Assembly: GCA_958295665.1 (NCBI GenBank)
Contig: OY282559.1
Span: forward strand, 252,397,461 to 252,461,460
Reading direction: 5' to 3'
Length of the DNA stretch: 64,000 nt
DNA from: Tipula vernalis
Taxonomy: Eukaryota; Arthropoda; Insecta; Diptera; Tipulidae
Shown here: in pieces, positions 32,429 through 44,414 of the stretch
Layout of the letters: each line of letters starts with the position of its first letter
Position numbering within the stretch: position 1 is the first letter of the stretch
Made by a program: the position numbers and the translations under genes
Notes under the pieces: model-generated
Seen by the model: only the letters and a program-made list of their open reading frames with translations
Databases searched by the model: none
What the model was told of the DNA's origin: nothing

Positions 32429-34630
32429 TTTGTTTTAAGATTTGATTTAATTAAATTTCTTAACAAAACTTGTAATTAATGTAGTTTTTTAAAAACTTTC
32501 GCACACTCAATTTTATTTTGTGTATAATTTCAATTTAGAATCACTTTTATTAATTTTTTTTTTTTCGCCAAATTAATTTCGATAAATTTTAATAACGAAT
32601 TTTAGTACAAAAAATTTTTGAATGTTTAATTTTATTTTAAAACGATATGTTAATCTAAGGAGACTACTTTTAACTCTGAACCAAAAGTACAGAATATCGT
32701 TGAATTTATAATATTACGATTTACGATAGTGACTTCGAAAAAAAAAACAAAAAATAAATAAAAGAAAAGAAAATGTTGAGCATGTATATAGTGAGCGATG
32801 TTTATGTTTGAGTAAGACAAAAACAAAATATTATAGGAATTGACTTGTTAATAAGGGGAAATTCTCTTCCGAACGTATATACAACGAAATTAATTGTACA
32901 TAAGGTCTATGAGACAATTTGAAAGCTGCCTTTAGAATTTTGTAATTTTTTTTTTTTTTGCTCTAGGTATAATGTACATGTCACACCATCAGTTAGTTTA
33001 CCTTTCAAAGGTTATTTAAATCACAAAACAAATTTATGAACAACAAAATACATTATGAACTTGAGACAATAATATTGAACCTGTGAAGTATGACGTTGCG
33101 CTTGAAGCGATAAATTTCATAAATAAATGTCCAGTTATTAAATGACGATTTTTTGATTCGCCTATCTATATGGGTCATAAATTATTTTCGCTTCCTCGAC
33201 AAATTTTTTAGCATTAGTAATAGTTGTTTATGTTTGTTTCTTACAAAAAAAAAAAAAAAAAATAATAAGAAAACAGTAAACGGCAAATTTAAAATGTACT
33301 CGGAATTTCTGTTAGATTACAGCTATCACATTTTTGAGTAATTTGAGAGCAATCATAGTGTTGTTTGCATAAAACAGAACGAGGAATATTAACAATTGTT
33401 TTACCAAACTTATATAATACATTTTCTATGCAACAACAGAAAGCATTAAAGTGGGGGATTACATATGAAACATGTAAGTAGTTTGTATTCTGAATAATGC
33501 TTGGGGAAATCATTAAACAGAGAAAATTATATTTTATTGAGTTGTAATTCTACTACACTCGTACATTTGAAATCATTCAATAAATATACCAACACGTGTA
33601 CTCGTTTATATAAGACGTTACAGTCGATAGTAAAAAAAAAGAATCTAATTCTCATCTTCTTTCTATTTTAGTATCGCAAGTAGTCTCATTCATAATATTT
33701 ACGAGAATGGATGGACGTTTAATATTATTAGAACATTCATTTGGAAGTATTTCATACATTTTTGATTGTTAATCGTAATGAAAATTATCAAGAAAAATCA
33801 ATTTATGTTTATTGCATCACGCTATATCATGTTTAGTTCTGTAAAGATTATTACTATCGATTCTTTTTTGTTAGTTTTGCGGTTTTAAAAATGTTTCAAA
33901 ATAATTTTATTAAAAAGAAACCTTAGAGGTACAGGGGAAAAAGTAAGTGATTGTTGAACCTGAAATGACATTAATCCGGATTGGTTGGAAATTGTATTTT
34001 ACCGACCAACATAAATATTTCAAGTGGAACATAAATATTTCTTTTCTTTGAGTTAATGCAGTTTTGAATACTTACGTATTTGTCTAATTCAAAAGATGAA
34101 AATTTATAGTATCGTATTTTATAAAGAAAGTTGAATTTTTACTTAATGGTATTATTTTAGAAGGTAACTAATTTTTATTAGAAAATAATTAATTTTCCAA
34201 AATAATTTGTACGAAGTTCTTTATTAAAGGAAATATTCTCTGTTTTAAAAATCATTCCTTAGCATAATCGGGTTGTTGTTTGTTCAATTTGTTGTGTGCT
34301 TTGGGACACTCCCAACCATTTCATGTTTGTTTTTTTTGAACACCCAAATTTTATGCGGTCGCCTTATCAAGAACACACAGCTGTAGATCCGTTTTACGTC
34401 TATTTTACGAGCCATTTGTTTTATGAACTCGGTTTTTATTGCCGATGGCTAAACTTTTAAAAAATATTAAACTGAATGTTTCAATTAGAGGTATCCTCGC
34501 AGGGCCATACCATTTCGCACCTGGTGCGATCAACTATTTAAGCAACAACTTGATTTTTAATTAGTGTATCAAATTTTTGATTCAGTAGTCCTTTTTATCT
34601 AGTTTTAGTTTGATACGCTATTAGCAAGTA
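32429..34630. other. Upstream region of the host gene; no other gene
   Basis: On the minus strand this precedes the secreted-protein ATG. A TATATA at about 32784-32790, some 30 bp ahead of TCAACAT, could be a promoter with a ~330-nt 5' UTR, but this is weak evidence in AT-rich DNA. The rest (to 34630) has poly-A/T tracts and no recognisable coding sequence. Confidence 0.35.
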
Positions 34631-34897
34631 CAGGTAAACCTCGTTTAACGAACCCTCGAATAACGAATCCTCGAATTAACGAACATCCAAAATTATTGAA
34701 AAATCTCGTATTACGAACTTCAAACCTCGACTATTATTATAAGTACAGTTTATGTACATAAATGGTAAAGTTTTAGAAATCACACAAATATTTTCCCCCC
34801 AAAAATACCACATAAAATTATTTACCTCTCACAACGAAACCTCAACTAACGAACGGTTTTCAGGGACACATTACGTTCGTTAAACGAGGTTTACCTG
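34631..34897. mobile_element. pogo/Tigger-like MITE with TA duplication
   Basis: Terminal inverted repeats are perfect over 23 bp, starting CAGGTAAACCTCGTTTAACG at 34631 and ending with its complement at 34897. TA lies on both sides (34629-34630, 34898-34899). The sub-terminal region repeats CCTCGAATAACGAAT-like units. CAG-start termini with TA target and no transposase fit a 267-bp non-autonomous member of the pogo/Tigger branch of Tc1-mariner elements. Confidence 0.85.
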
Positions 34898-35271
34898 TAT
34901 AACAATGTTAAAACTCTGATCAAAAAGTTAGTGTTACGATGGGGCGACCCGATGTCGTGGTTTCATGGTAAGTTGAGGACTGAATGAACAGAAATTTTAT
35001 CATATATGATAAATAAGTAACAAAAAATAGATTTTAATGTATCAGGACTGGGAGTCTGTGTTATTTTTTTTTACCAATTTTATGAAACTGTTGATATAGA
35101 GAGGGTTTGGTGTTGATACTACTTTTCATACAGTTAGCGAATAATTTTTTGCCACCCTATTGTTTCGCCAATCGCGTTTCGTCATTTTTTGCTACCCTTT
35201 TGTTGTTTGTATTCTCAAATTTTTCATTTACGTTCTTTATCAAAGATTTTAAAATTGAACTATAACTGAGG

Positions 35272-35521
35272 AGTGTCTGATCAAAAGTCGCTATTTACAT
35301 CTTACGTTTTGCTACTTACTTTTGATCACTTTTTTTGTAGTAAATAGCTTGTTTTGACCAAAATCAAGAATTTTAGGAATATTTTTTATAGAGAAATTGG
35401 CAATTTTTGGTCCATGCTGGAAATAACCACCTTTGGTCTATTTCACTTAAAAAATTCTGCCCTGATAGACAAAAAAAATATCATTTTGGAAAATGTAAAT
35501 AGCGACTTTTGATCAGACACT
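35272..35521. mobile_element. 250-bp MITE with perfect 29-bp terminal repeats
   Basis: AGTGTCTGATCAAAAGTCGC at 35272 continues for 29 bp and its exact complement ends at 35521. There is no coding capacity. Flanks (CTGAGG / TTTCATT) show no clear target duplication, so the superfamily is not assigned. Confidence 0.85.
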
Positions 35522-36460
35522 TTTCATTACTATAGTAAATCTGACTTCTAGAGTCTAAATTGATTGTAAGGAAATCTAAGGAATTTTGGATATTTTGTAG
35601 TTTAGTGAATGCTGATTAAATATTTCACTGGACACGTAACCTTAGCACATACTCGTATGTCCACAATATACTGCTGGAATAATCCTCGACAGTAATGCAA
35701 ATAATTTAGACCATTGTTTCTAATTTGGAATCGATAAACGTAAAAATTCATACAACTTAGTTTTTTCGTAACAATAAGTTTTATTAAATTTCTGATCTGC
35801 AAGAATTTTTATTTTAAAATAACGATATGAGCTCCTCTCTGTCGATAATGTGGTATATTTGACCCTGGATTTTAAAACTCAGCTTAAACTTTCTAAAATG
35901 ACGCAGGAAGAGTCTGAAATGGTGGTAATTTAATTTGAGGTAGGAACAACATACAATTTTTTCGTTTGTCAGGCATTCAATTATTGGGTTTTTTTTATTC
36001 GCTATTTGGAGCAAGCTGTTGAGAGCCATAATTTATAAGTGGGCCCCGATGGCGGATCCGTTTAAACAGGCAGAGTTAAATATTTGTTTTATCAGTTTTT
36101 CGCCGAGCAATTGAGTTATAGGTTATAGTTTGATGCTAAATAAACTGGGTTTAGTTTAGGAATAAAAAAAGGGCTGCTTCGCATAGCATCTATCGGGCAG
36201 TAAAAAAAAACAGAGTAATTGAAGCGCTCTGATCAAGCGAACTTGGCTTTGTACTTTGGCTTCATTGGACCGTGATATGTTTAATAACACCTTGTGGGAG
36301 CGAAAAACGAGGCGATATTTTTAAATTCGGTTTTCAATACATGTTTATTTAAGTCTTGAAGTTCACGAAAAATTTTTATTTATAAACAAAATGGCGGCTT
36401 AGTGGCTGCTGAAAGGAAACTCCTTTTTTGTTAATGACCTCCACGGGCGGAAATTTATAG

Positions 36461-36729
36461 GTCACAATTTTCAATCTAGAATACAAAACGAAAAGATTTT
36501 GAAAAAGATATCAAAATCTAGTGAAGTACGTAGGATTATTTTGATCAATTAAAATTTAACGCTTTATGACCGATTTTCGATCGATTTTTTCATGAAAAAA
36601 GAAATTCTTTCATATTGATACCATTTTTGTAGAAATCAATATTTTACAAAAATCCTACGTACTTCACTAGATTTTGACATCTTTTTTCAAAATCTTCTTC
36701 ATTTTTTGTTCTAGATTGAAAATTATGAC
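36461..36729. repeat. MITE-like hairpin, ~78-bp arms
   Basis: 36461-36537 pairs with 36651-36729 at roughly 88%, sharing AAAATCTAGTGAAGTACGTA and ATTTTCAATCTAGAA in opposite orientation. The loop is about 113 bp. Confidence 0.78.
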
Positions 36730-37224
36730 ATATTTTCGTTATTAACCCTTAACTTGTGCCTTAGCCGCATTTCTTAACGCTTGCTGATCCGGATCAAGTT
36801 TTCATTGAAAACAACTGAACAATTTTTTTTTGATAAAAATTTTAATCCGAGTCTATTTTTTTGTCGCTTCATTAAACATGAATTTTTAATGTATGTGAAG
36901 CTAGCCCGCGAAAAAGGCCTTTTAAACCTGTTTAAAATGTGTCCATAACTAAATAAAAAAGCCTTTTCAACAAGTTTAAAATGTGCCCCTAACTAAATAA
37001 AATAAAAGCCTTTTAGCACGAAAAATAAAAAAAATATTTATCCGAGACACATACACATTAGTATGTATAAAAATTTGTTATCAGATTATGGGCGAAGAAT
37101 GTGTAAATTTGTAATTTCTTGTTAACTTAAAAATTTTTGAAAAATTCAAAAATATATTTTTTTAAATATTTATTAAGTTCCACAGTTTTAAAATAATGAA
37201 TAAAAGAAATAGACTAAAAGATAC

Positions 37225-37455
37225 ACCCCTATTCCCTTAGTCGTGTCACTTGTCACTTGTACCGACAATCAAATTTTGGTATTCTCTTAGTCGATTGAAG
37301 GGACAGTTGTCGTATGAAGTAACAAATATCGTTTTACGTTGCATTCTCTAATATACGTCACTTCAAACGGCTAAGAGAATACCAATTTACAGTTGAAGTG
37401 ACACCAAAATTTATTGTCACGTCGAATGAAGTGACACGAATAAGAGGATAGGGGT
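37225..37455. mobile_element. 231-bp MITE-like element with nested inverted repeats
   Basis: Outer arms ACCCCTATTCCCTTAGTCGT (37225) and its near-complement ending 37455 match at 24 of 27 positions. Inner arms GGTATTCTCTTAGTCG (about 37277) and the complement near 37373-37386 also pair. No transposase; target duplication unclear. Confidence 0.72.
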
Positions 37456-37534
37456 AATAAACATAACACTTGAAATTATTTTCGAAAAGGAACGAACGAT
37501 TCAAATATTAATTTCTATTTTAAATATGTAAGTG

Positions 37535-37860
37535 AGCCGCCGACCACAGGGATGGCCGCGAGTATCGGCATGTGACACGTGCTTGGCATAGCTAGTCTGA
37601 TCAAATTTGTCAAACAGGCAGAACGAATTATTTGTGGCTGTTTGATTTGGTTAAATGGCAATTTTTTATTACATCTCCAAGTAAATTGCCTACTCTATCG
37701 CCAATCACAGGTATTGCCTCGAGCATCGACAAGTGACACGTGCTTGGTACAACTAATCTTAACGAAATTATATCGGTCACATTTCTCAACCAGGTAGAAC
37801 TTATTATTTATGGCCATTAGAAAATCTTGTTAATTACAATACATTGAAAGCCGCATTAAG
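37535..37860. repeat. Diverged tandem duplication, period 161
   Basis: The block GTGACACGTGCTTGG occurs at 37572-37586 and 37733-37747, within flanking similarity (CAGGCAGAACGAATTATTTG versus CAGGTAGAACTTATTATTTA, then AAGTAAATTG at the end of each). Each copy contains a CACGTG E-box. A weaker match to the same unit lies near 36060-36090. No coding function seen. Confidence 0.65.
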
Positions 37861-38218
37861 TAAATTGACATGACAAAATGAGCCAATTACTAGATCAGAC
37901 ACAGATTTCACGAAGAAATTATCCCTTCAACTTGGAACAAGTAATAATATATTTAATCGAATTATAATATTTAATATTTTCAGACGGTATTTTAAAAAGA
38001 AATCTTCTCATTTCGCGGAACTTAGTTTTAATAAAGCTGGCCAGCAATGCCAACGGGTGAACTGCAAGTAAATTACGAACTGTAAATTGAATCTTTGGAC
38101 AGTATATAGTTACACCAGCAGGGTTTCCGCTCCCGCCGAACCAACTTTTCTGAAGAACACATGCAATCGGCATATACTACAGCCCATTAAACTTTTTATA
38201 GAACCCCTTGGCGTTAAC
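37861..38218. other. No recognised gene
   Basis: An 84-codon minus-strand frame (37919-38173) has no recognisable domain. The stretch ends at the poly-T run marking the 3' tail of the next LINE. Confidence 0.4.
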
Positions 38219-39984
38219 TTTTTTTTTTTTTTTCATTTTTATTTAAAATAAATTTTATTTATTTATTTTATGTAATTACAATCTAGTCTCCTGGACTAAC
38301 GAGCAATTTATTTCTGACCTAATTTACTAACTTAAATTAATCTATGGCTTCTTCCCATTGGCGTTCCATATTGTTTGGTAAATTGAAGTAAATCACATCT
38401 TTGTAGTGGATTTTAGATCAGCACAATGCTGTTTAAACTGATAATCACACCAGCTCAAAAGGTTTGGTTCTTTTAAGTCTGCATACTAAATTCTGATGCT
38501 TAGAAGCTGAGTTGACTCAATGTTCACATGTTGGCGGAGCCAACGGATTTAGTTTAAGATGAGGTTCATTTTAAGGTCCCTATGAAGGTCATTGTTCCTG
38601 ACATACCAAGGTGCATCAACGATGTTCCTTAATACCATATTCTGAAATCTTTGGATGATATTTACGTTGCTCTGTTTGGTACAACCCCAAAGCTGAATAT
38701 CATAAGTCCAAATCAGTTTCAATATTTGCTTATAAAGTAGAAGCTTGTTGTATGTTGATAAAGAAGAGTTCCTTCCCATCAGCCAATACATTTTTCTGTA
38801 TTTAAGTCTTAATTCTTCACTTTTCTTCTTGACGTATGCTTTCCATCGTAGTTTAGCATCCAGGGTCATGCCGAGATACTTGGCTGTGTTCGCATGCGGT
38901 ATTATTCCCCGATTTATGGTAATCGGAATATGTTCGAATCGTCTGTTTGTAAAGTTGATGTGAACTGATTTAGCTTCATTTAGTTTTATTCTCCATCTTT
39001 TTGTCCATTTATATATTTGAGTTATAGCTGATCGTAAATTCTGTGTTGATTCTTCGTTGCTTTTTCCAACAGCTAAGATCGCCGTATCATCTGCAAAAGT
39101 TGCCACTGTGTTGTTTTCTAATGTAGGAAGATCATAAGTGTATAGTAGGTATAAAACCGGCCCTAATACACTGCGTTGTGGAAATCCTGCATTGATTTCT
39201 TTCAATTCAGAAAATGTATCATCTAACTTAATCCTGAAGAACCTATCTTTCAAGTAATATTCCAGTATCTTAGCAAATAGCATTGGTAGAAGATTTCTTA
39301 ACTTGTGGTTAAGTCCTTCATACCACACTCTATCAAACGCTTGTGCAACGTCTAGAAATACTGTTGAACAGACTTTTTCTCCTCTAATGCTTTCTCAATT
39401 ATACTGGTTATTCTGTGTACTACAGCTTGTTCAGTTATTATCTCAGCTTCCAGCGTTTGGTCTTCATGTGGCTGGAATATTTCTTCGAGGTGTTCAGTAA
39501 ATTCTCGAGCTTTGTCTTCATTATTTCTAGCCCATTTCTCATCTGCTATTTGCCTAAATGATCTTTTGATTCTTTTGGTTGCTTTCCAAAGAGAATAATC
39601 AGTGCTGTTATCATTAGTTAATTTTCTTAAATAGTTGCTGATTGATTCATGTTTCAATTCTTTGATCTCTCTTCTTAATTGTTGAGCGAGATTGTTCAAA
39701 TGGGTTTTATCTTGGGGGGCCCTTGTTTATTGCCATACTCTTCTCGCTCTTCTTTTTTCTGCGAGGAGTTCCCTAATTTCCATAGGGTAGTTGTTTCCTT
39801 GATTTTCGTTTTAATTTCAGGAGTATTTTCCCAAGCTGATTGCTGTATATCGTTTACAAATTTGTGAACTTCTTTGTCTAATTGCTCTTTAGTCTTTAAT
39901 GGAACCATTAAGTTAATTTTTTCTTCTAGCGATAGTTTAAAGCATGCCCAATTAGTGTGATTATTTACTAGAAATGGCTTTCTT
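38219..39984 (-). pseudogene. Jockey-like LINE ORF2, copy 2, with poly(A) tail
   Basis: Minus-strand LINE with its poly(A) tail at 38233-38219 (T-run on plus). The long frame 38549-39328 covers the reverse transcriptase: RSVLGPVLYLLYTYDLP, active site FADDTAIL, then NTAKYLGMTLDAKLRWKAYV and the C-terminal FQNMVLRNIVDAPWYVRN block. The upstream frame 39352-39699 holds the linker (ESISNYLRKLTNDNS). About 130 residues between it and LDVAQAFDRVW are deleted, including the first polymerase motifs. Homology to copy 1 stops at 39984, so the endonuclease is missing (5' truncation). Same lineage and orientation as 3372-5312. Confidence 0.85.
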
Positions 39985-40535
39985 GGTAAAGAATATTTAC
40001 ATTTTTGATCCAGAAGGAATAGAGGTACCAGATTTTCCAAATGAATTAGATTTTCATAATGTTAGTACTGTAGTTTTAAAAGTATTTGCCCCTCTTCTTC
40101 ATAAAATTCCCTAAATAATATTTGAGATGGAAAATTAATAAACATTGCTGATCTAAATATACATAGAATCTGTAGATGGAAATAAAGTAGATAATATTCT
40201 CAATTTTAATGCAAGGCAGATTGTTGCTTCTGATTTTGCAGCTGAAAATAATGCAGAAACTAATGTGAATGACCTTAATTTTAAAAGGCGAAACAATATT
40301 AACAAATTTAAACTATTTGAAGATCAACTAACTATCTCTGACGACATTTCGCTAGTTCCGTTTAATTATAGTTTTGTAATTTCGAATCATTTGACAAAAT
40401 TAACTGGTTGTATATGTATCTAGTATGATATATTAAAAAATCATTTGACTATAATTTGGGCGTATTGCGGTCATAAATTAAAATCTTGTAGAAAATTTAT
40501 GCTTATTAATTCTAATTTAACGTGCGCTATTTTTG
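39985..40535. other. Unassigned sequence with coding-like stretches
   Basis: The plus strand reads FDPEGIEVPDFPNELDFHNV and later NILNFNARQIVASDFAAENN and NNINKFKLFEDQLTISDDIS, separated by stops. The low number of stops and amino-acid make-up suggest decayed coding sequence, but no family is recognised. Confidence 0.35.
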
Positions 40536-41162
40536 ATAAAGTTGATTTTTCGGCATTTTTTATAGACAAATATATTAATTGTTCATGGCAATCCCAATAT
40601 TTTCGATTTGGTAAATCAGAAAAATATAGAGGCCAATCGCTCTCAATATATCTACTGAAAAAAGTAGAAATATCTTCCCCCCTCCCCGTAATTTTAGTTT
40701 TGGCTGAAGGCCCAGAGTTATACCAATGTATAACTCTGCAAAAATGAGAACCCTCCATGAGTTCTGTTGGTAGTTTGGTTTCGTACTGAAAAGTATGGTC
40801 TACTCATCAGGCAGCTACGACCAAACTACAAAAATTTCCACTCTAACCACATACATTAAGTATCTGGCCAGAACGTACTGACATAGCGAATTATAATTCA
40901 ACTACATCAAATTTCAAAACCCATGGAGAAACCTCATTTGTGTGTGTATTATGCCCACACGTATATTTGTTAAGAATTTAATTTGGGCCTTCAGCCAAAA
41001 CTAAAATTACGGGGAGGGGGGAAGATATTTCTACTTTTTTCAGTAGATATATTGAGAGCGATTGGCCTCTATATTTTTCTGATTTACCAAATCGAAAATA
41101 TTGGGATTGCCATGAACAATTAATATATTTGTCTATAAAAAATGCCGAAAAATCAACTTTAT
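40536..41162. repeat. Perfect 179-bp inverted repeat with 269-bp spacer
   Basis: 40536-40714 is the exact complement of 40984-41162 by base-by-base reading. The spacer contains GAGTTATACCAATGTATAAC (9-bp stem hairpin start, 40715) and TAGTTTGGT/ACCAAACTA. Both arms carry the same open stretch (SRYIESDWPLYFSDLPNRKY, minus strand for the left arm), so one coding-like segment has been duplicated in inverse. Confidence 0.9.
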
Positions 41163-41890
41163 TACAGACAGGCTATTTTTGATGTGTCTAGTACAGTTTG
41201 CCAAATCAATCATCCCTTTTAAAAAACTTCATAATACTCTGGCTTCTGAAAGAGAAGTTTACAAGCAAAAATTACTTTCTAGCTCAGTAGAAATGGTTGC
41301 AGAAAGTGTGATTAATGAAGCTCTAAAAATGAAATCAGAAGCTTTAAAAATGAACGATAATGCACCAAATGATTTTATTGCCTCTGCAACGAAAAGAACA
41401 ACTCAGATAGTAATGATCCGTATATATCTACGTCTGATATGTTATCGACCATGCTGCATTATCAGTTTCAGCAAACCCAAGTGTTGAAACTTACGTGTGA
41501 CTTTCATCCGAATTCAGAACTTGCAGTTTATTTAGACGCCAAAGGCAGCCTTATAAGAGCATTATGCATTATGCTCTTATAACAGCTGCAACAGAAAATA
41601 AATTTGATTCCGCAACCCCATTCCCCAATACTGACATGATTAGTTCCAGCCATTCAGTGACCGCAATTGGGAGTTGGTTAGAATTGCCGGAAACGGCCAG
41701 TTTTTAATGCTGTAGTTATAAACTTTTCTTTCGCTGAACTTAACTCAATAATGCATGCTTTCAATCGAATGGATATCATAGAACACTTGACCCTTTCACA
41801 CAGCTGGGTTACAAATGTTACTAATGTTAAGTCGCAAGAAACCATTATTAAAGATTATTTTTATTGTTCACATTTGACTCATACATGAGA
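41163..41890 (+). pseudogene. Degraded transposase-like gene (tentative)
   Basis: Plus-strand fragments in shifting phases: VYKQKLLSSSVEMVAESVIN (41256-41315), then LKLTCDFHPNSELAVYLDAK followed by GSLIRAL (about 41488-41565), DMISSSHSVTAIGSWLE (about 41635), and NFSFAELNSIMHAFNRMDII (about 41720-41780). The order LDAxGSLIR, then MISSxHSV, then FSxAxLNxIMxAFN resembles the DDE core of MULE-like transposases found in many animals. Short matches from memory only, so the assignment is weak. Confidence 0.35.
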
Positions 41891-42479
41891 TTTTTGCGTC
41901 TTTGTTCATGTCATGGGGTTGTAACAAGACCGGAGTATGGAGTTGATCTGTGAAATGTCTGCCACGGTCATCTGCGTGTAACGCAGCCAACCAATCCCAC
42001 AATCCAAACTGCTAACAGAAATTTGCCCATTCAGAGGTCTTTAGGCGGTCATCTTTGGCCGGCTCGAGCTCTGGGTAAGGACTGAGGTTTCTAAAGAGAT
42101 AAATAGGCCTTGTTAGACCGCAGAGAAAAAAAATAAAATGAAAAAGGGTTAAATGAGGGACAAGAAGACTAGCAGCTCACTTATAACTCACCACATACCT
42201 ACCATGATTTCATCCCCAGTGTAAACGTTCCTACTTCATATTAGGAAACTTTTACCACATTGTATGAAAAAAATAATAATCTTAAGAAAACGGAATTGAA
42301 TTCTGAGACATTAAATTTAATCAAAACTGTAATGTTTTTCCTTTACATCCAAAATTTAACAAAAGAAAAAAAATAACTATTGTTCTAAAGTGCACTTTGA
42401 AAAAAAAAAAAAAACTTTAATTGAAACTTAATTACCCACCACCCGTGGCGTACTGCAGCTATCGGGGGGGGGGGGGGGT
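41891..42479. other. No recognised gene; 15-G run
   Basis: Mixed composition, no coding frame. A run of 15 G at 42464-42478 lies just ahead of the GC-rich 5' region of the LOA-like LINE and may mark its 5' edge. Confidence 0.45.
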
Positions 42480-43062
42480 CACAGGTGGTGGATAGTGGAC
42501 GACCTATCGATAGGTAGGTTAGCGGTGAATTAAATAAGCCGCCCCAACCGCAGTCCAGCTGGGGGGAGAGTCTCAGGGAACTGGGGAGTGGTTAACCTGA
42601 GTTCATTAAATTCTGAGTGCCTATGATGCCCAGCATGGAAAGGCGAACAGATGGCGCCAGAAAACCATCGACCAATAACCACGGCGGACTGGGCGTCACG
42701 TCCTCTCTGCACCTCCGGAGTCTCCGCGGGTGATGAGTGGGGGCCCCTATAAACGGGTGACCCGGTGAATGGAATGGATCCCATTGGATTGGGCTCTCCA
42801 TGAGATTAGGTGAATGGAGGAGAGAATGGGCGGAGGGAAGGGGGTGCAGGGAGGCCGGGGTGCTAGCGAGCCGAATGGGCTGGATTAAGGCGTTAAGCGA
42901 CCCGTGCTGATGGTCTACTAGGCTGGGGGCCCATTTAACAAAGCCCAGTCGCTAACGGAGCCCTCTGGATACCTGGCGACCTCCAGTTGTAATTAGCCTT
43001 ACCTGCGTATACGGATCTCTGCGCAGGCGGACCTTTATTTCTCCGATACTCGTGGGAATCGA
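42480..43062 (+). promoter_or_regulatory. LOA leader with probable internal promoter
   Basis: About 580 bp, G/C-rich, no long plus-strand frame. Full-length LINEs of this kind carry their promoter here; no specific element can be named. CCTATCGATAGG at about 42501-42512 is a perfect palindrome. Confidence 0.5.
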
Positions 43063-44367
43063 ATGGATAGATCAAAAACCAAAACAAAGGGCACCGGCTC
43101 TCCTCAAAAGCCGGTATCAGCGGAGGGAGGTACCTCGAACCAGACGGGTGGGGCCTCTAAGGTTGCAAAGGTGGCTGACTCTAGGGCACAAGTCCCGGGA
43201 GTTAGCGGTACCAACGCAGCACAGGGGAGTGGGACGAGAGACATTCCTCCGGCGAAAAGGCGATACAGGAATCGCCGCTCCTCGCTCCGAATTCTCGAGA
43301 AGTGGGCTGCGACCCCCGAGGGGCAGCTTACGGAAGAGCAGAGAAGATCAGTAGCTTGGGCAAGGAGCACTGTGGGCTGCGGAAGCTCGGAAAGGGACCA
43401 TATGTCGAAAAGACAGCGGTCCCAGGACGAGGTGGAAGTAGTCAACAGCAAGCGGGCCAAGTTGGTGACTGAAAAGAAGCCGTGCTCCAACTCAGGGACA
43501 AAGCTGTTCAGCGAGGTCCTGAGGGAGCATGTGTTGATGCTAGCCGTCATTGACGAAAGGCAAGAAGATGGGAGCATCACGGCGGAAAAATGGAGGTTGG
43601 TGTATAATGCACTCAACCTCGTCTTTTTAAAGGTCCTGGGTGAAAATCCGGGACCACCCCCATCCTGCAGAGATGCGGGATGGTATCAAGGGCGTGTAAA
43701 GATGACTGCATGCTCGGACTCTAGATCTGTAGATCTGTACAAAAAGGCTATAGCCAAAGTAGGGGAGGTGTGGCCAGGCGCAAAGCTTGCGGCAGTTAGC
43801 CGGGAGGAAATTCCCAGCAGGAAGCGGGCACGTGTATGGCTGCCATCCGAACCGGCTAGCCCGGACGGGGCTTTGAAAATCATTCAGGCCAGTAACCCGA
43901 ATCTTCCGACAGGAAATTGGAAGATCGTCAAGCAGGAGGAGGCCAAGGGGGCTCGAAATTATCAATCATGGTGATAAATAAGGAGTCCCTTGCCCTCCTT
44001 CACAAAACGAAGGGAGTAATTGACTTCGGTTTCGGGTCAATTACTCTCAACGTTTATAAGAAGGATGGGGCGGAAGCGCGTACGGGAGACCAACCGGAGG
44101 ACGGTGGCAACCCGCCCAGGCCTGAAGGGGTACCAGCAGCATGGGGGAAGAAGCTGAGGGTAGGGGGGAGAGTGAATCCGATGACCTCGGTAGGGCAAGG
44201 ACTCTCTCGAAGGATGAGGTGGTGCACATAAGCGAAGGAGCTGGTGTTCCGATGGAGGAGGATGTCGACAGCCCGGCCAGACGGGGGGCACTGACAAGTC
44301 CTCTATAGAGGGTACGAGGGGTGGCGAGACGGGCGTATCCGGCGCATCCCAAATTACCAGCAATTAA
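43063..44367 (+). pseudogene. LOA ORF1, RNA-binding protein (frameshifted)
   Basis: Starts MDRSKTKTKG. The N-terminal 130 residues are basic and low-complexity. From about residue 150 comes the DUF4780-like domain: LREHVLMLAVIDERQ, NPGPPPSCRDAGWYQG, SVDLYKKAIAKVGEVWPGAK and NPNLPTGNWKIVK. At about 43950, in a G-run, the phase slips: the first frame stops at 43974 while the expected continuation, VINKESLALLHKTKG, lies in the frame 43917-44231. Further slips lead to a probable original end at 44365-44367, 47 nt before ORF2. ORF1 proteins bind LINE RNA to form the transposition particle. Confidence 0.8.
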
Positions 44368-44414
44368 TATTCCTGCGGTAGCAGGAATTTATCATAGAGG
44401 TAGGTAGAGGTGAA

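Noticed and set aside
40471..40758. 95-codon minus-strand frame and its plus counterpart across the left arm of the inverted repeat
   Set aside because: No recognised domain; the frame is cut by the repeat boundary.
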